NCBI RefSeq assembly: GCF_041260155.1
Contig: NC_091935.1
Location: 7,493,501-7,557,500 of the forward strand
DNA length: 64,000 bases
Origin: Ptychodera flava
Taxonomy: Eukaryota > Hemichordata > Enteropneusta > Ptychoderidae
Direction: 5' to 3'
A model generated the notes under the pieces. The model searched no databases. It had not been told where the DNA came from and worked only from the letters and a program-made list of their open reading frames with translations. Made by a program: the position numbers and the translations under genes. Shown one piece after another: positions 1-12,170 of the stretch. Within the stretch, counting starts at the first letter, position 1; every line of letters starts with the position of its first letter.

Positions 1-2807
1 ATATATATACACACACAGAATTATTCAATTTATATTCCACCTTTTGTTTTACCTTTGTTGCGCGGAGGGGGGGGGGTGTTACCGTGTTTTCGAAAGCTGG
101 AATAGGGGGGTTAGCCACTTTTTGACGTCTGCAAAAAATAATCCACCACCCCCCAGGCCGAAGAAACTGACCAGTCCCTAAGGCCAAATGTCACCTATAC
201 CATCAGGGATCATTTGTCGAATTAAGAGAGATATTGTATCTATTTACCAGCCTTTGATATGTCCAAAAAAGAGTTTGAATGTAGATACAAGCCTTTCTCT
301 AGTGTAACCTTAATTTACAAGTTTGTAAGAGAGTGGTGGCTATGTCTCTCCGAAAAGTCACCATATGAACTGCATGCTCTTGCATATCGAATAAGCTCGG
401 AACTCTATACGCTGGTGGGAGTAGAATATTACTAATGAGGTATAGGAAATTGATGATACTGAAGTTGAAATCAACCCTCTTGTTATATGGCCTAATAGAA
501 AGGTGACCATCAGAGTCAAATTCATGGAATATATCCAGATATGAAGCAGAAGAGGCCGTTTCTGTAGTTTCTTTAATCTCCAATTCTGGAGGATAAATCA
601 TAGCAAGATGTGCGATATGACTAGGATCATTTGTCCCAATTGGCGATGTCTCTGCAATACTTACTGATTCCTCAGGTATGCGTATGTTCAAAGAAAACGT
701 TGTGGCTATGATAAGACAAAACTATAAACCTCGTGTAATAATTGTTTTTCCGGGTTTCTAAGGACGAAAAAATGCGCAAAAACTTTAACACAGTGACCTA
801 GTCTCGCTTGCTAGGCTCTCTAAGAGTTTCTCTTGATCACCGAGGCACTAGCAGACAGCATAAGCCCTAGAGTGGGATAGACGATCATGATAAGCACGTG
901 ACAGGTCAAATATAATTGCTATTTATGTTTATTGGTCTGGAGATTCACGACTACCTCTGGAAGGTTGCGTATGCATCTTCGAGGCAGAGGAATACTGCTC
1001 TGCAAATAACAATGCGTCCAATAAAAATACAATGAATAATAAAAATACACGTAAGAGGTTCATCAAACATGACTGTTAACTAAACAAAGATGTATCATTA
1101 GTTTGTAAAGCAGCTGAAACATAAACGTGCAGTTGTCATATAGGTTAGGAAGGTTGTTAGAATTGGATAAATCAATTAAGCCTTGAATTGTAAGATGTTA
1201 ATGAGCTTTGAGACGACTCAACTGTAAGAACAGGTGAAAAACCAGTAGAATAAATGGTTTACATTTTGAGTGTCTTACTGTACAACAACAAGGAAATGTG
1301 ATCGTAGATTTTCAGTTGATTATCAGTCAGGTAATTATAATATTAGAAATCCGGGACGGGTCGTGCTGTGCCGTTCTCAATTCCTATGAAACAAGTTTGT
1401 TCTAGAAGCTTATAATGATGCATAGCGATTGACAGGTAACAGACGTCATAATACAAGTACAAATGCAAGTAGTAGGCATTTATGAGTGAAGTAAAATCTT
1501 AAATGAAAATCTCATAGGTGTGCATAAAGTATGAGATTTTCTGACACTTAATAGGCCACCTAACTTCAGTATGTGTGTTGTTGAATCATCGACGTTACAA
1601 TGAAAACTTTCTATCTCAAGTAAATGCTCAAGATGCTACATCAAAATACAATATTATTGTTTACAGAAACTCACATACTAAAATGTGAAATCAAAACTTA
1701 GGATACAAACAAAGACTCTTGAACTCATAGAGATATATTTGATAATTTGAATTTTCCACAGTACTTGCCTTTCCATGAGAACATACATACATGTAATTGT
1801 ACATTGTGAGGATGAAACACAGTATGTCAGTGGTAGAATTCAAAGGTTGAAACCTCGGGTGTATTCGCTTTTGCAAGATAATAGTGAAGATAGCAAGACT
1901 GTTACAGAAATATTGAAGAATATTCTCAGAAAATATAGATATACTATGGTGAAATCTTCCATAAAAATCGGACGTTCCATACTATGAAAAAAGTATTTGA
2001 AAAACATTGGACTAGCTGTTTTGACATTTCAAAAGTATCACTAGGCTGCTTGATAACAAAATATGTGCGCCTCTTGGCTATCATGACATTGTACAAAGTT
2101 GAAATTCAAAGCTGCTATACACAGTCGATATGACACATCATTATCTCGAGTCGTATGGTTATGCTATTCGTCAGTATGGGGATAAAATTGAACGCGTCGA
2201 AAAATTTGACAGACGTTTTGAAAAGGACTCCTGGTTAAAAGGGAGTTTTCCTACAAATATCTCACATAAATTGTCAATACTTTGCTCTAATTTTTAAAAA
2301 TAAGATTTGATGACAAAAGGTGTGTTATCAAAATTTCTCCATTCTTCTTAAAATATGTTGCTAAATCAGCTGGTTAAAAAGGTATAATTTGGAGAAGATT
2401 TACAAAGGTGAGTTTGTTTATCTATTTTCTGTACAGAACTGCTTATTTCTTTGTGCCCTAAGTGGTAAGAGAAACATAGTGCAATCATTGACACTGTAAA
2501 GTGGCCTATATCTAGTGTTAAGAAACTTGACCAACCTAATTTTGCACTTGCAGTTGTAGCTTCAACACTTGTCCCAATAAACAGATTCATTTACCAGGAT
2601 GGGTGGAGGATGACCAAAGTCTCTCTTACAACTGTCAATTTATCGTTTATGCCTCATAAATGTTGGCCGATTTTTTCAATCGCCACTACTTAATTGTACT
2701 TCGTAAAAAATTACATGTGTTGCTTTCCGGGACCTGTCATAGTCTTATCAATAAGGTCCGTTCATCTGCTGTTTAACTTTATCCAAATATCGTCAAAATC
2801 GCCAATT
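1..2807. other. Intergenic sequence 3' of gene A
   Basis: This stretch lies downstream of the minus-strand Roc-COR-Death gene. I see no recognisable protein domain, RNA gene or mobile element in it. The first 180 bases hold short G and C homopolymer runs and a short AT run. Several open frames of 60-130 codons occur on both strands; none shows a known motif, and only the one at 299-691 is listed separately. I found no convincing AATAAA on the minus strand close to the gene A stop, so its transcript end is not placed. Confidence 0.5.
299..691 (-). CDS. Unrecognised open frame, possible terminal exon
   Basis: A 130-codon open frame on the minus strand. Its translation has an acidic, serine- and threonine-rich first half and a second half with a hydrophobic stretch around residues 75-92 (FNFSIINFLYLISNILL). 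No family is recognised and no clear initiation context or acceptor defines its start. It lies about 2.1 kb downstream of gene A on the same strand, so it could be a 3' exon of another gene or chance coding. No equivalent frame was seen downstream of gene B, which argues against a part conserved with the gene family. Confidence 0.15.
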   Translation of the reverse strand: MNIRIPEESVSIAETSPIGTNDPSHIAHLAMIYPPELEIKETTETASSASYLDIFHEFDSDGHLSIRPYNKRVDFNFSIINFLYLISNILLPPAYRVPSLFDMQEHAVHMVTFRRDIATTLLQTCKLRLH

Positions 2808-5800
2808 TTATGACATTCCTTCTTGCGATACTTGGTTGATGTGTTCCCTAATGATACAAACGATGTCATACCGCTCAAGAGATGGCCTTTGTAGTAGTTC
2901 TAGAAGATTCTTGATCGTTGCATGATGATATCTTGACCATTCATTAAGGATTTCACCGGTTGGATTACTCTTCTGATTATATATCTGGACTTGCCCAGCC
3001 GAGTATCCAAGTTCACCTTTATAGGAAAAAAGATGACCACAATCACATTAAAGCGAGTTTTTTGAAAAAAAGACTATTGAAACGGGCTAAAATATAAGAA
3101 AGTTGAGCAAGAACTCATCATCAAATCTTCTGACATAAAGTCAATCGCTCGACCGGCGCGACTCCTTTGCAAACACATGTGTCACAGTGACGTTCCAATC
3201 GATGTAGCCATCACCATCATGAAACAATGCAACAGGTACTATCAGCTCCCCTTGCCCATTGCTCTCTAAACCATCACCAACCCCACCACTGTCTCTGACA
3301 ATAGCCCTCGGACAACAACATAAAACCATGAAATACTCACCAGCTAGAAATCTCCAATCACCTCTCATGTGTTCAACATTGAGATGATCACAGATGTCTT
3401 GGTACAGAGTTGGTGGCATATCAGATATGCGAGTCTCAAGCTTTATAGATACTTGACCTGGCAACCTTGGATCACTCTCTTCACGCTGGCACAAAACAAC
3501 AATAATCTTAAATTTGGCAACTTGGGCTTCTGTATGGAAAGGCCCTCTTTATGACCCTCATAAATTAAAACCACTTTGTTTATCTAAACATGGTATATTA
3601 TGTGATTGTGGTTTCCTTGACAAGAGGCGAGCAGTTTCGAGCCGCCAATTTCAAGTTGCTTTTATGAATCAGTAATTTTTATCCTAATATGGTTTATGCT
3701 TTAGCACGAACAAAATTGTAAAGGTGAAGTGTTTGCGGTTGACTGTACACCGATTTTGAAATATAAATGTTGAATTCGCTGAGCTACTTAAAATCAAAGG
3801 TAGATAGTAAAACGGGAAAACAATTGAGTAAAGGATTTCTCCAGCAGTTTCATTCTCTAATCCTACAATTTTACAACAATGGCAGATGGACAAAAACCTA
3901 GGTAACACTCATATATATGTAAACTCACCGACGTGAACACAGGGTACGGAGTTAGTATCTTGCGTCTACCTTCACATAAGAGTTTGAGCCTTGGATTATC
4001 TAGAAGTTTTCCACCGTGACTTGTTAGCTCTATGATATGGAGGTGTTTTGGGTTCTCATATTCTCCATGGATCTTGTACGGGCACGGCATTCCCAGCGTG
4101 AATTCCATAAACTTGAAATCTCGTCTTCGTATGATATTCAGTTGGTCTAAAAGCCACTGGAGCAAACGTTTAGAATCAACATCAGGGGCCTTTTGGACCG
4201 TGACTTTTATCAGATTCTGTTCCACAGGAATGTGATGGACAAGTTGGAGTATGTACGTGATGTGACGGTCAAAGGAAAATCTTGCGATGTCACTGTAGAC
4301 ATGTCTCTTCAGTGACGATTTCAAAACCGTTGGGGAACTCATGCAACGAGCCAACAAACGCCAAAAAACTACGTCAGGTAGGAAAGATCCAAAGTCAAAA
4401 TAATATACATCATCATCATTGTGAAAAGTCTGCCATCTTGGCATTGAGTCATATTGTCCACCAGTTTCGTAGGCAGGTAGAATACTCGGGACCATGTACA
4501 AGTCTTCATCGTCGCTGGACTCTCTTGGTATCAGACACACAAGATCATAGGCAAGTAGTAAGGCTATAGTTAGCTCTTTTGATAAACCAACTGAATTGGC
4601 AATGTGGTTTATGAGATTGGGGTCTGCAAGTCCTCGCTTGTCCATCATATCCCAAGATTTCGCCAAGTGACGGGATCTTTGATTTCTTGGAGGAATAGTT
4701 ATCAAGACTTTCATCAAACTGACAAGAACGTCGGGATCAAAAATAATGTATTTACTTAGGTGACAATCAAAAGGTTGATATATAATTTCGCCTGCTTTGT
4801 GAAAAAACGAGAGCATATTCCGAAGCTCAATTTCTTCAACTAAAAACTGATGTTTTACGAGGACTTTAACGTCATCATACAACGATATTGCTTGTTTGCC
4901 ACCGTTTTGAAATTTACGTTCATTGATTAGTTTGTAAAAGTTCATGAATGGTACAGGAAACTCTTCACGCACGTACATCATATCCTCTATTTCTTTCAAT
5001 ATACACCTCTGGAGATTATGAGAATCTTCGTCTAATGGAACTGAATTCTCAATTGCAAAAACAAGCATGCCGTCAGGGTTTTTCACAAAACGATCACAAA
5101 GCCTGTATATAGATAGCTTCTCCGTTAGATAGCAGGCCACTTCAGAACGTTGCCTAGAATCAATGCTATTTCGATGAGTACCAACTAAAAATATGGCAGT
5201 GTCCTGACTCTCCGTGTGGGTACAAATAGAATTTAGCCAAAACACAATTCTTTTGAGCTGTTTTTCTCTGTCGTTTATGGCATCTACAAGACTGAATACC
5301 AATACATAAACCGAATGTGCAGAAATGAAAATGTGATGCGTTGAATAATACAACTCTTGACCGGCAAAATCCCATAAACTGAGACGAGTTGCAAGGTGCT
5401 TGTCTCCTCGTATTTGCTGTCTTATTGCTTCACGCACGTGTACGATAGGAATTGGTTGTCGCTTGACTTTACAATAAATGTACAGATCTACGAAAGGCTG
5501 GGTTGAAACAGAAATTACATACACGATCAGAGACAATGTTGATAGGCTGCGCGATGGTAAGGTAAAGCCAAGTAAATAACCAATAGTTATTCCGATCAGT
5601 AAACCCCCAAATCTCTTTGGTAGGTATCCGAGACAAAGTGTAACGTTTGCTGTTCTTCCCCAGCCTATACCTGAAAAAGTGCCAACCCAGATAAAGATAC
5701 CGAACACAAAATAGATAGCTACATGTTGAATTGTAGGGATGCAAGCTAGAAGAGAAATACACAACAACAAAGGAGAAAGGACTTTTGTTGATGCAAAAGT

Positions 5801-6802
5801 CGCTTGTAATTTATACCTGTACGTGTAAATTAGGCAACCAAATGCTAATCCAAGAAAAATAAAGGGGAAACCTATTTGGTAAGACAAGACGTTGGTACTG
5901 TCAATATACCATAAACGCGGTTTATCAATTTGTAGGCTTATGTTTCTTGTGGGCACGAGCATACACAAACCCCAGGCAACACCGTTCCGAAAACCAATAC
6001 CATAGGATGCACCAGCAGCGTAGCCAATCAAATAAAATGTCCAGTGGTACATCATCATAGAGAGAACGTGGGGAAGTGATGATCTTTGGAAGTCATATGG
6101 CAAGACACCATTGACAACATCACGTATGAGAGCATATTTACTTGATGAATATGTTAAAGTTGCAACATATATCAATATGGCAAGACCAGTACCATAACGG
6201 TATGTGATTATGAAGTCATTACTCCATATTAGACAGCAAAAATAACAAGCTAATTGGAGAAGGCCGTAACCATATTCCACTGTAATTTTCTCAAGGAAAC
6301 AGACCAGCAATAGTCCAGGAAAGAAAAACTTTGTGACAACTTTAATAATTTTCCTCAATGGCCATTTTATGAAGTCCATGGATTCTTCGCCTCTGATATC
6401 ACATTTTGTTGATCGTTCCTGAAACGGTGTTTTCGACGCTTGAATTGCACTTTCAGCTGTACACCAAGACGCACACCTCTCAAACTCATCTGAAGTCGAC
6501 GTCTTACATTCTTTCCATCTGGAGTCTACATCTTTGGTCTCATACATCTTTGTTTCAATTCCTTCGGTACTTGGCTCGTCACTTTGAAACTTTTCGCCGG
6601 TCAAGAGACGCAACAGACTAGTTTTTCCAACCCTTGCATCACCGACAAACATAACTTTACTTCGATTGAATGGTAGTTTACTGCTTTGCTTGCAGTTCTC
6701 GTAGAGATTTTTCACTTCCTCGTCATGTGCTAGTGCTCCAAAGTTGTAGCATCTCCCATAGTTTGGAGATCCATACAGCATCGCTTGTAATTTATTCGAC
6801 AT
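2808..6802 (-). CDS. Gene A: Roc-COR-Death protein with membrane domain inside the Roc GTPase
   Basis: Three coding exons on the minus strand: 6802-3929, 3485-3341 and 3016-2808, with GT-AG introns in phases 0 and 1. They predict 1,075 residues. The start at MSNKLQ is chosen because gene B begins MTNELQ and a pyrimidine-tract acceptor (…CTCTCGTAG) lies just upstream, at 6826. Residues 54-62 (GDARVGKTS) are the P-loop and 78-83 (STEGIE) are switch I. Residues about 150-446 are 8-10 hydrophobic segments. WDFAGQE at 477-483 is G3. VGTHRNS at 540-546 is the G4 position, with Asn in place of the usual Asp. The COR region spans about 610-930, and a Death domain split over the last two exons spans about 977-1066 (DICDHLN, GDWRFLAG, EWSRY, REHI). 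Roc-COR proteins are Ras-like GTPases that dimerise through COR; Death domains recruit signalling partners. I infer a membrane-anchored signalling GTPase, possibly in innate immunity or cell death. The frame is intact. No leucine-rich repeats or kinase are visible. Confidence 0.87.
5465..6355 (-). other. Polytopic membrane domain inserted in the gene A Roc domain
   Basis: This part encodes residues about 150-446 of gene A. Hydrophobic segments by eye are at about 152-172, 177-196, 200-218, 247-267, 270-285, 308-328, 341-357, 359-382, 398-414 and 422-445. Short loops hold conserved motifs such as YRYGTG, GFRNGVAWGLC, TYRYKL and LCLGYL. In ordinary Roc domains switch I and the DxxG motif are a few tens of residues apart; here they are about 395 apart. 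Both GTPase halves must face the cytosol to fold together, so the number of true spans should be even. I do not recognise the domain as any named transporter or channel family. Confidence 0.8.
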
Positions 6803-6947
6803 TGTAGAATTGCTTTTTTCAAAACCTACGAGAGAGAATTGAAACAAATGTTGTATGTTCAGTAAAACGTAGATACAAAATGGCGGATGTACAACCATAG
6901 AAGGCACATCATGAGGAAAATGAACGGCATATATAGGATCTAGGGTT

Positions 6948-6950
<3 letters not shown>

Positions 6951-7030
<80 letters not shown>

Positions 7031-7040
7031 TATATATATA
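6951..7040. repeat. (AT)n microsatellite
   Basis: About 90 bases of nearly pure AT dinucleotide, immediately upstream of gene A. The long open frames of alternating Tyr and Ile on the minus strand here come only from this repeat. It may lie in the 5' intron or upstream region of gene A. Confidence 0.97.
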
Positions 7041-9034
7041 AGTTACGACTTTCGACACGAAGAATTGAATAAAAAATGGCCGTTCTGCGGCCATAAAGGG
7101 TCATATTGCAATACAAATCTTCGTGCGTATGTATGAGATAAGGTTGTTTATATTTCAACGAATTTTTAAAAGAATCAGTCCAGGCAGGCCTTGGCTATTA
7201 TAGCAGTTAATATGAAAATGGCTCCCTTCGACCATGTTGGATCGTATTACCAAATAAACCATAGCATTTGTATGACATAATTGTGTCTTTGTGCCAAATG
7301 TTCAACAAAAATGTCAAGACATGTACTTGTTATGATTCTTTACATATAAATTTTAACAATTGAAATCTTTCGCTCTCGTTCATTCAGTGGCTATGAGAAC
7401 ATTTAGCTTGGGCCTCCCTATTGTTAACAATACTCTATCCCGGGTATTATATTGTCGTTTGAAAACTGTCGCTGAATTTTAAAATCAACGTTCACCTTTA
7501 TTTGGTTGCTAAGACTACGGAGTAAAATTGGTGTAACGCCAGAAACAAACAACAACAACAACAAAAGGTTGATGTAAGCTGGTAGGAATATCCTTTCTGC
7601 AGGCGTTCATAAAATTGCGTACAACTAACTCCTTACAGCGATCGTCTAGCAGCTCATACCAGGGTCGGAGGGCTCCTGCTCAGGCTATAATTCGCACCAA
7701 ATTGTACGAAAATCACGCATGTATCCGCAGGCGACTTGGGTTTAATTTTTGAGTATACTGATTCATATTGTTCCGAACGTTTGAATAAGGTTTACTTCTT
7801 GGTTAAGGATCAACTTCACTTTGCATGTCTCTTTTAATAAGACCAACGGATACTTCTTGAGACACAATTGCGAACTTATGATTTATTTTTGTATCTGAAA
7901 GCAGGGTATCTTTGTTACATGGATGGGGCGGGGCGGGGGGTGTGAACCGTAGCTGCATCAGCAAGAACTCAAGCATTGCCTTAAATACAACAAGTGAAGG
8001 CTCAATGCTAATCATTACATTCTTTGTCACTTTTTTGCAGCTGTTCACGTTATGGTTCTAAATGTGAATATCAAGAATATATATCATACATTATATATAT
8101 TGTATATATTCGCCTCTCATATATTCTTTGCTCTCGAATTTAGGATTTGCTGTGCCCTAAAGCACCATTTTAGGTTATTTACTTCCATAAACGAGTCATT
8201 TTCATTTGTTTTACCTGTTTTGGCTCGTTTCCTGATACATTCTGCTTGAGTGTTTTCGTTGTGCGGTTTCCTCGGCCTTTTAGAAATGACATCAGCTAGC
8301 CCATTCCTGGTAAAGCCGATAAGTCAATGCCGCATACAAACATTTACTGTTCTAAGTTGAATCCGGAAGTGTTGTGTTTAAGAAAGTATTGTTGCAGGAA
8401 TGTTATTGTCCTTGTGTCACACCTGAATGAGTTACTGTCGTGGGCGTAGAACACGGGATGACCCTTTAAGCCATACGATTCCTACCTTGACGCTGCGCAT
8501 TATCGTTCTATTTATGTCTCGTTTATGGTAGGGCCCAAAGGTAAACATTTTTCCATTTACTCAGAGGGTTCATTCTATGATGTATTAGCAGTCATGGAGA
8601 CTATTTCTCCTGTTATCCGTGGACTTATCAGGGATTTTACGGGTTGGTCAACATCGCGAAAGATAGGAAAGGTTACTAAAATTTTTCATTTACATCTCTA
8701 TCTTTCCGATGTTGACCAACCTCTGATAAGTCCACGGATTAGCATAATTAGTTGTGTTGACTAATTAACTACAGCATGTGTGTATGAGAGATATACGTCC
8801 TTGTAATGGAGTGTAAAATAAATAAAGAGTCACAGAGGCTAGGTTAGGTTATATACCCATTTATTTTATTTACTCCGATCAGCCAGAGCATGAAGAAAGG
8901 AGAGAAAATGATAGAGAAAACAGTATGAAAAACTAATAATTTTTGGGTCGCCTGTGCAGTCACTAGTACTTTTGATTCGGTAAAACTGGCCTTCAATGTC
9001 ATATCATCGATACACATCAATCAGAAATATAACA
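7041..9034. other. Non-coding spacer between gene A and duplication block 1
   Basis: I see no gene in this stretch. It holds a short CAA run near 7545-7565, a G-rich tract near 7925-7940 and the hairpin element at 8628. The open frames at 7803-8048 and 8052-8249 show no family signature. The sequence has no visible counterpart in the matching position beside gene B, so it is a diverged or inserted part of the tandem duplication. Confidence 0.5.
8628..8745. repeat. Short hairpin (MITE-like) repeat
   Basis: Two inverted arms of about 40 bases, both ending in CCGTGGACTTATCAG and sharing GGTTGGTCAACATCG, flank a short AT-rich loop. The arms differ by a few bases and a small indel. The form is that of a small non-autonomous element. 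The target duplication is not clear. Confidence 0.7.
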
Positions 9035-9479
9035 CATCTCTCTGACAAGTTTTATGTATGTGTCTTTGTTAAAATCATCAAAAATGAGAACAAAGTTGTT
9101 CATAGTAGAAAAAGCGTAGGAGAGAGGGGACTGTCTAACGCGAAAAGAAGGACTGACCACTTTTCTGTCTACTTTGTTGTTACGATCAGAGAACAATATA
9201 TACAAACATTTGGAACCAGACATTTTCTCTAAATATAAACTTTTGCTACAAGTTTGAAAGTGTTATGATCAACATCTTAACATCAAGTAAAATATTCACC
9301 ACAAGTTAATTCCAAAGGTCATAAAATGTTAAAAAGTAATGAGCTAAAATAAAGATGCTAAATCTCCTTGATTGCTGTCATTTGGATTTCGAGCAGGAAA
9401 GAAACATTAAGTACAGTTTAATTCAAGTGAAAACACCTTGAGCAACTTTCAATAAAATCATTGTAGTTTAGCAATTCAT

Positions 9480-11870
9480 CGACAGAACAGTTGTTAATAT
9501 TTCTCAGTATATGTCGGATATCTGTCATGCATCTTCATATATGTAGCAAGTGTTATTAGATATGATACAGTAATTTTCACTCATTTTACTAATAACACCA
9601 GATGTGAACTGAATGTGCTCACGTGTTTTACAAAAGATTCACTGATAGCAGATTTCCTCAAATTTGGTGCATTTATTTCGGAGTTATATGACTAATTACA
9701 AAACTTCATAAAATATGCAAATGATCTATTTATTAACTTGACACTGCCGAATTCTTCTTAGTACAATTAGATATTTATCAGATCAATATCTTTAGAAGGT
9801 TTCACAAAGTTGTGTGACGTAATTTCAGAGTTAAATAGCTAATTACAAAGTTTATTAAATATGCAAATGAACCCTTAATTAACTTCACACTACTTAATGC
9901 TTTACACCACAGTTAGATATCTGTCGGATCAGTATCTGCACTGATTTCATGAAATTTGGTGCAGTTATTTCTGTGTTGTATGACTAATTACAAAAGTTCA
10001 TAAAATATGCAAATGAGCTATTTATTAACTTGACACTGCCTAATACTTCTAATTACAATTAGATCAATATTTGTTGCACGTATCATCAAATTTGGTGCAG
10101 GAATTTCAGAGTTATGTCCCTAATTACAAAAGTTTATTAAATATGCAAATGAGCAGATTATTGACATGACACTCACAGTATCATCATAATGTTTTGAGAT
10201 TGTCATCTGTGAAAAATTTCATGCAATTTTGTGCAGTATTTCTTAATATACGTCGACACTGTCATTACTGTCTCTATAGGGAAACCATGATATGAAAAAA
10301 TATGATATGTCATAACTTTGTAATATGCAAGCCACACTAACCAAAATCTAATCAGTTCTTGCAAGTAGCATATGGTACCCGTCTACCAAATCTGACTTGA
10401 ATCTGTTCAGGCGTTTTTGAGTTATCGTGTAAACAGACAGACAGACAGACACACTCACACACACGGAAAAACAGACATCGCTATGACATTAGCTCACGTG
10501 TGTGGGAGCTAAAAAGGGCATTCAATATGCAAAAAGCCGTTAATTGACACGGCTAATCGATTCTGAGAAGAGTAAGATATCTGTCAGATCAATATCTGAA
10601 GCAACTTCCATTGAGTTTGGTAAATTAATTTAGGAGTCAAATTATTAATTACAAAAATTCATGACATATGCAAATGAGACATTTCTCAATGTGACACTGT
10701 TCAATGCTTCACAGTACAATCAGACATCTACCATATCAATATCTGGAGCAACTTTCATCAAATTTGGTGTTGTAATTCCGTAGGTATATTACTATCATAA
10801 TTTATGTAATGGAACCATGAATTAAGTTGCCAAATGCTAACTGCTTCTCAGAACAGTCAGGTTTTATCGAATTTGGTGCTGTTATTTCCGAGGTATATTA
10901 ATAATGACAAAATTTATTATATATGCAAAGAGCCATTAATGAACTTGATACTGCTCAATGCTTCACAGAATAATCAGATATCTTTCAGATCAATATCTGT
11001 ATAAGTTTTTTTCAACTTTCGCACAGGACTTTCGGAGTTAAACCACAAATTACAAAACTTCATTTAATATGCAAGTGAGCTGTTTATTGACTCGACACCG
11101 CTCAATGCTTCTCAGTACAATTAGATATTTATCAGGTCAATATCTATAGCAGGTTTCACCAAATTTGTTGCCATTATTCCAGAGTTACATCACTAATTAC
11201 AAAGTTCATTAAATACGCAAATGAAGTCTTAATTAACTTCAGACTACTCAATGCTTCTCAAACACAGTCAGATATCTGTAGGATCAGTATCTGCAGCGGA
11301 TTTCCCAAATTTGGTGCAGTTATTTCGGAGTTATATGACTAATTACAAAACTTCATAAAATATGCAAATGAGCTATTTAGTAGCTTGACACTGATCAATG
11401 CTTCTCAGTACAATTAGATATTTATCACATCAATATTTGTAGCAGGTGTCATAAAATTTGGTGTAGGAATTTCGGAGTAATATCACTAATTAAAAAAATC
11501 ATTAAATATGCAAATGACCAGATTATTGACATGACACTTATAGTATAATCATAATGTTCAAAGATAGACATCTGTGAAATGTTTCATGAAATCTTGTGCA
11601 GTTTTTCTTAATGCGTCGACACTATCGTTACTGTCTCCATAGGAAACCATTATTTCACAACTTCATTAATATGTATGCCATACTAACCAAAGTCTAATTA
11701 GTTCTTTCCACTAGCATATGGTACCTGTCTACCAAATCTGACTTGAATCAATTCAGATGATTTTGAGTTATCGTGTAAACAGACAGACAGACAGACACAC
11801 TAACACACACACGGACAGACATCGCTACGACATTAGCTCACGTGTGTGAACACTTGAGCTAAGAATGACA
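9480..11870. repeat. Satellite-like array, about 146-bp monomers with ATGCAAAT octamer
   Basis: Diverged monomers each contain a version of ATATGCAAATGAGC, then CACTGCTCAATGCTTCTCAG, then GATATCTGTCAGATCAATAT, then AAATTTGGTGCAGTTATTTC. Perfect octamers start at 9715, 9861, 10007, 10143, 10668, 11362 and 11508, with several variants between them. Typical spacing is 146 bases. Two sub-arrays each end in a GTTATCGTGTAAACAGACAG tail followed by ACAC runs and TTAGCTCACGTGTG, near 10420-10515 and 11765-11860. Confidence 0.85.
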
Positions 11871-12110
11871 ATACCTTTTATAATTTTGAGTAGACCCGCC
11901 TTGAGGTTGCCCAAACATTCTGTAGCTGTGACGTAATATAGAAAGTGAATTCTGTAGCAATAATAGCTCATAAGAAACTAATGTATCATTCACTGAAAAT
12001 GTACTTAAGTAATGATTCAACAAGAATCTACTATAAATGAAAGCTTAACATTTGCGCAGGTTTTTTGTCAAAATAATTTGCATCAACTATCACGTCTAAT
12101 AGCACCTTTG

Positions 12111-12170
12111 ACATACATACATACATACATACATACATACATACATACATACATACATACATACATACAT
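12111..12170. repeat. (ACAT)n microsatellite
   Basis: Fifteen perfect tetranucleotide copies. The surrounding segment, about 11860-12228, is missing from duplication block 2, where the satellite tail joins the next sequence directly. Confidence 0.97.

Noticed and set aside
4032-5762. Several plus- and minus-strand open frames overlapping gene A
   Set aside because: They are other-frame shadows of a strongly coding exon with clear family motifs.
6803-6952. Upstream in-frame start for gene A (MQTLDP…) adding 50 residues
   Set aside because: Gene B has no matching extension, a splice acceptor lies just before the MSNKLQ start, and the extension runs into the AT microsatellite.
6909-7158. Tyr/Ile-repeat proteins
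   Set aside because: Translation of the AT dinucleotide run.
9480-11870. CRISPR-like repeat array
   Set aside because: Monomers are long, diverged and contiguous with no unique spacers, in a eukaryotic context.
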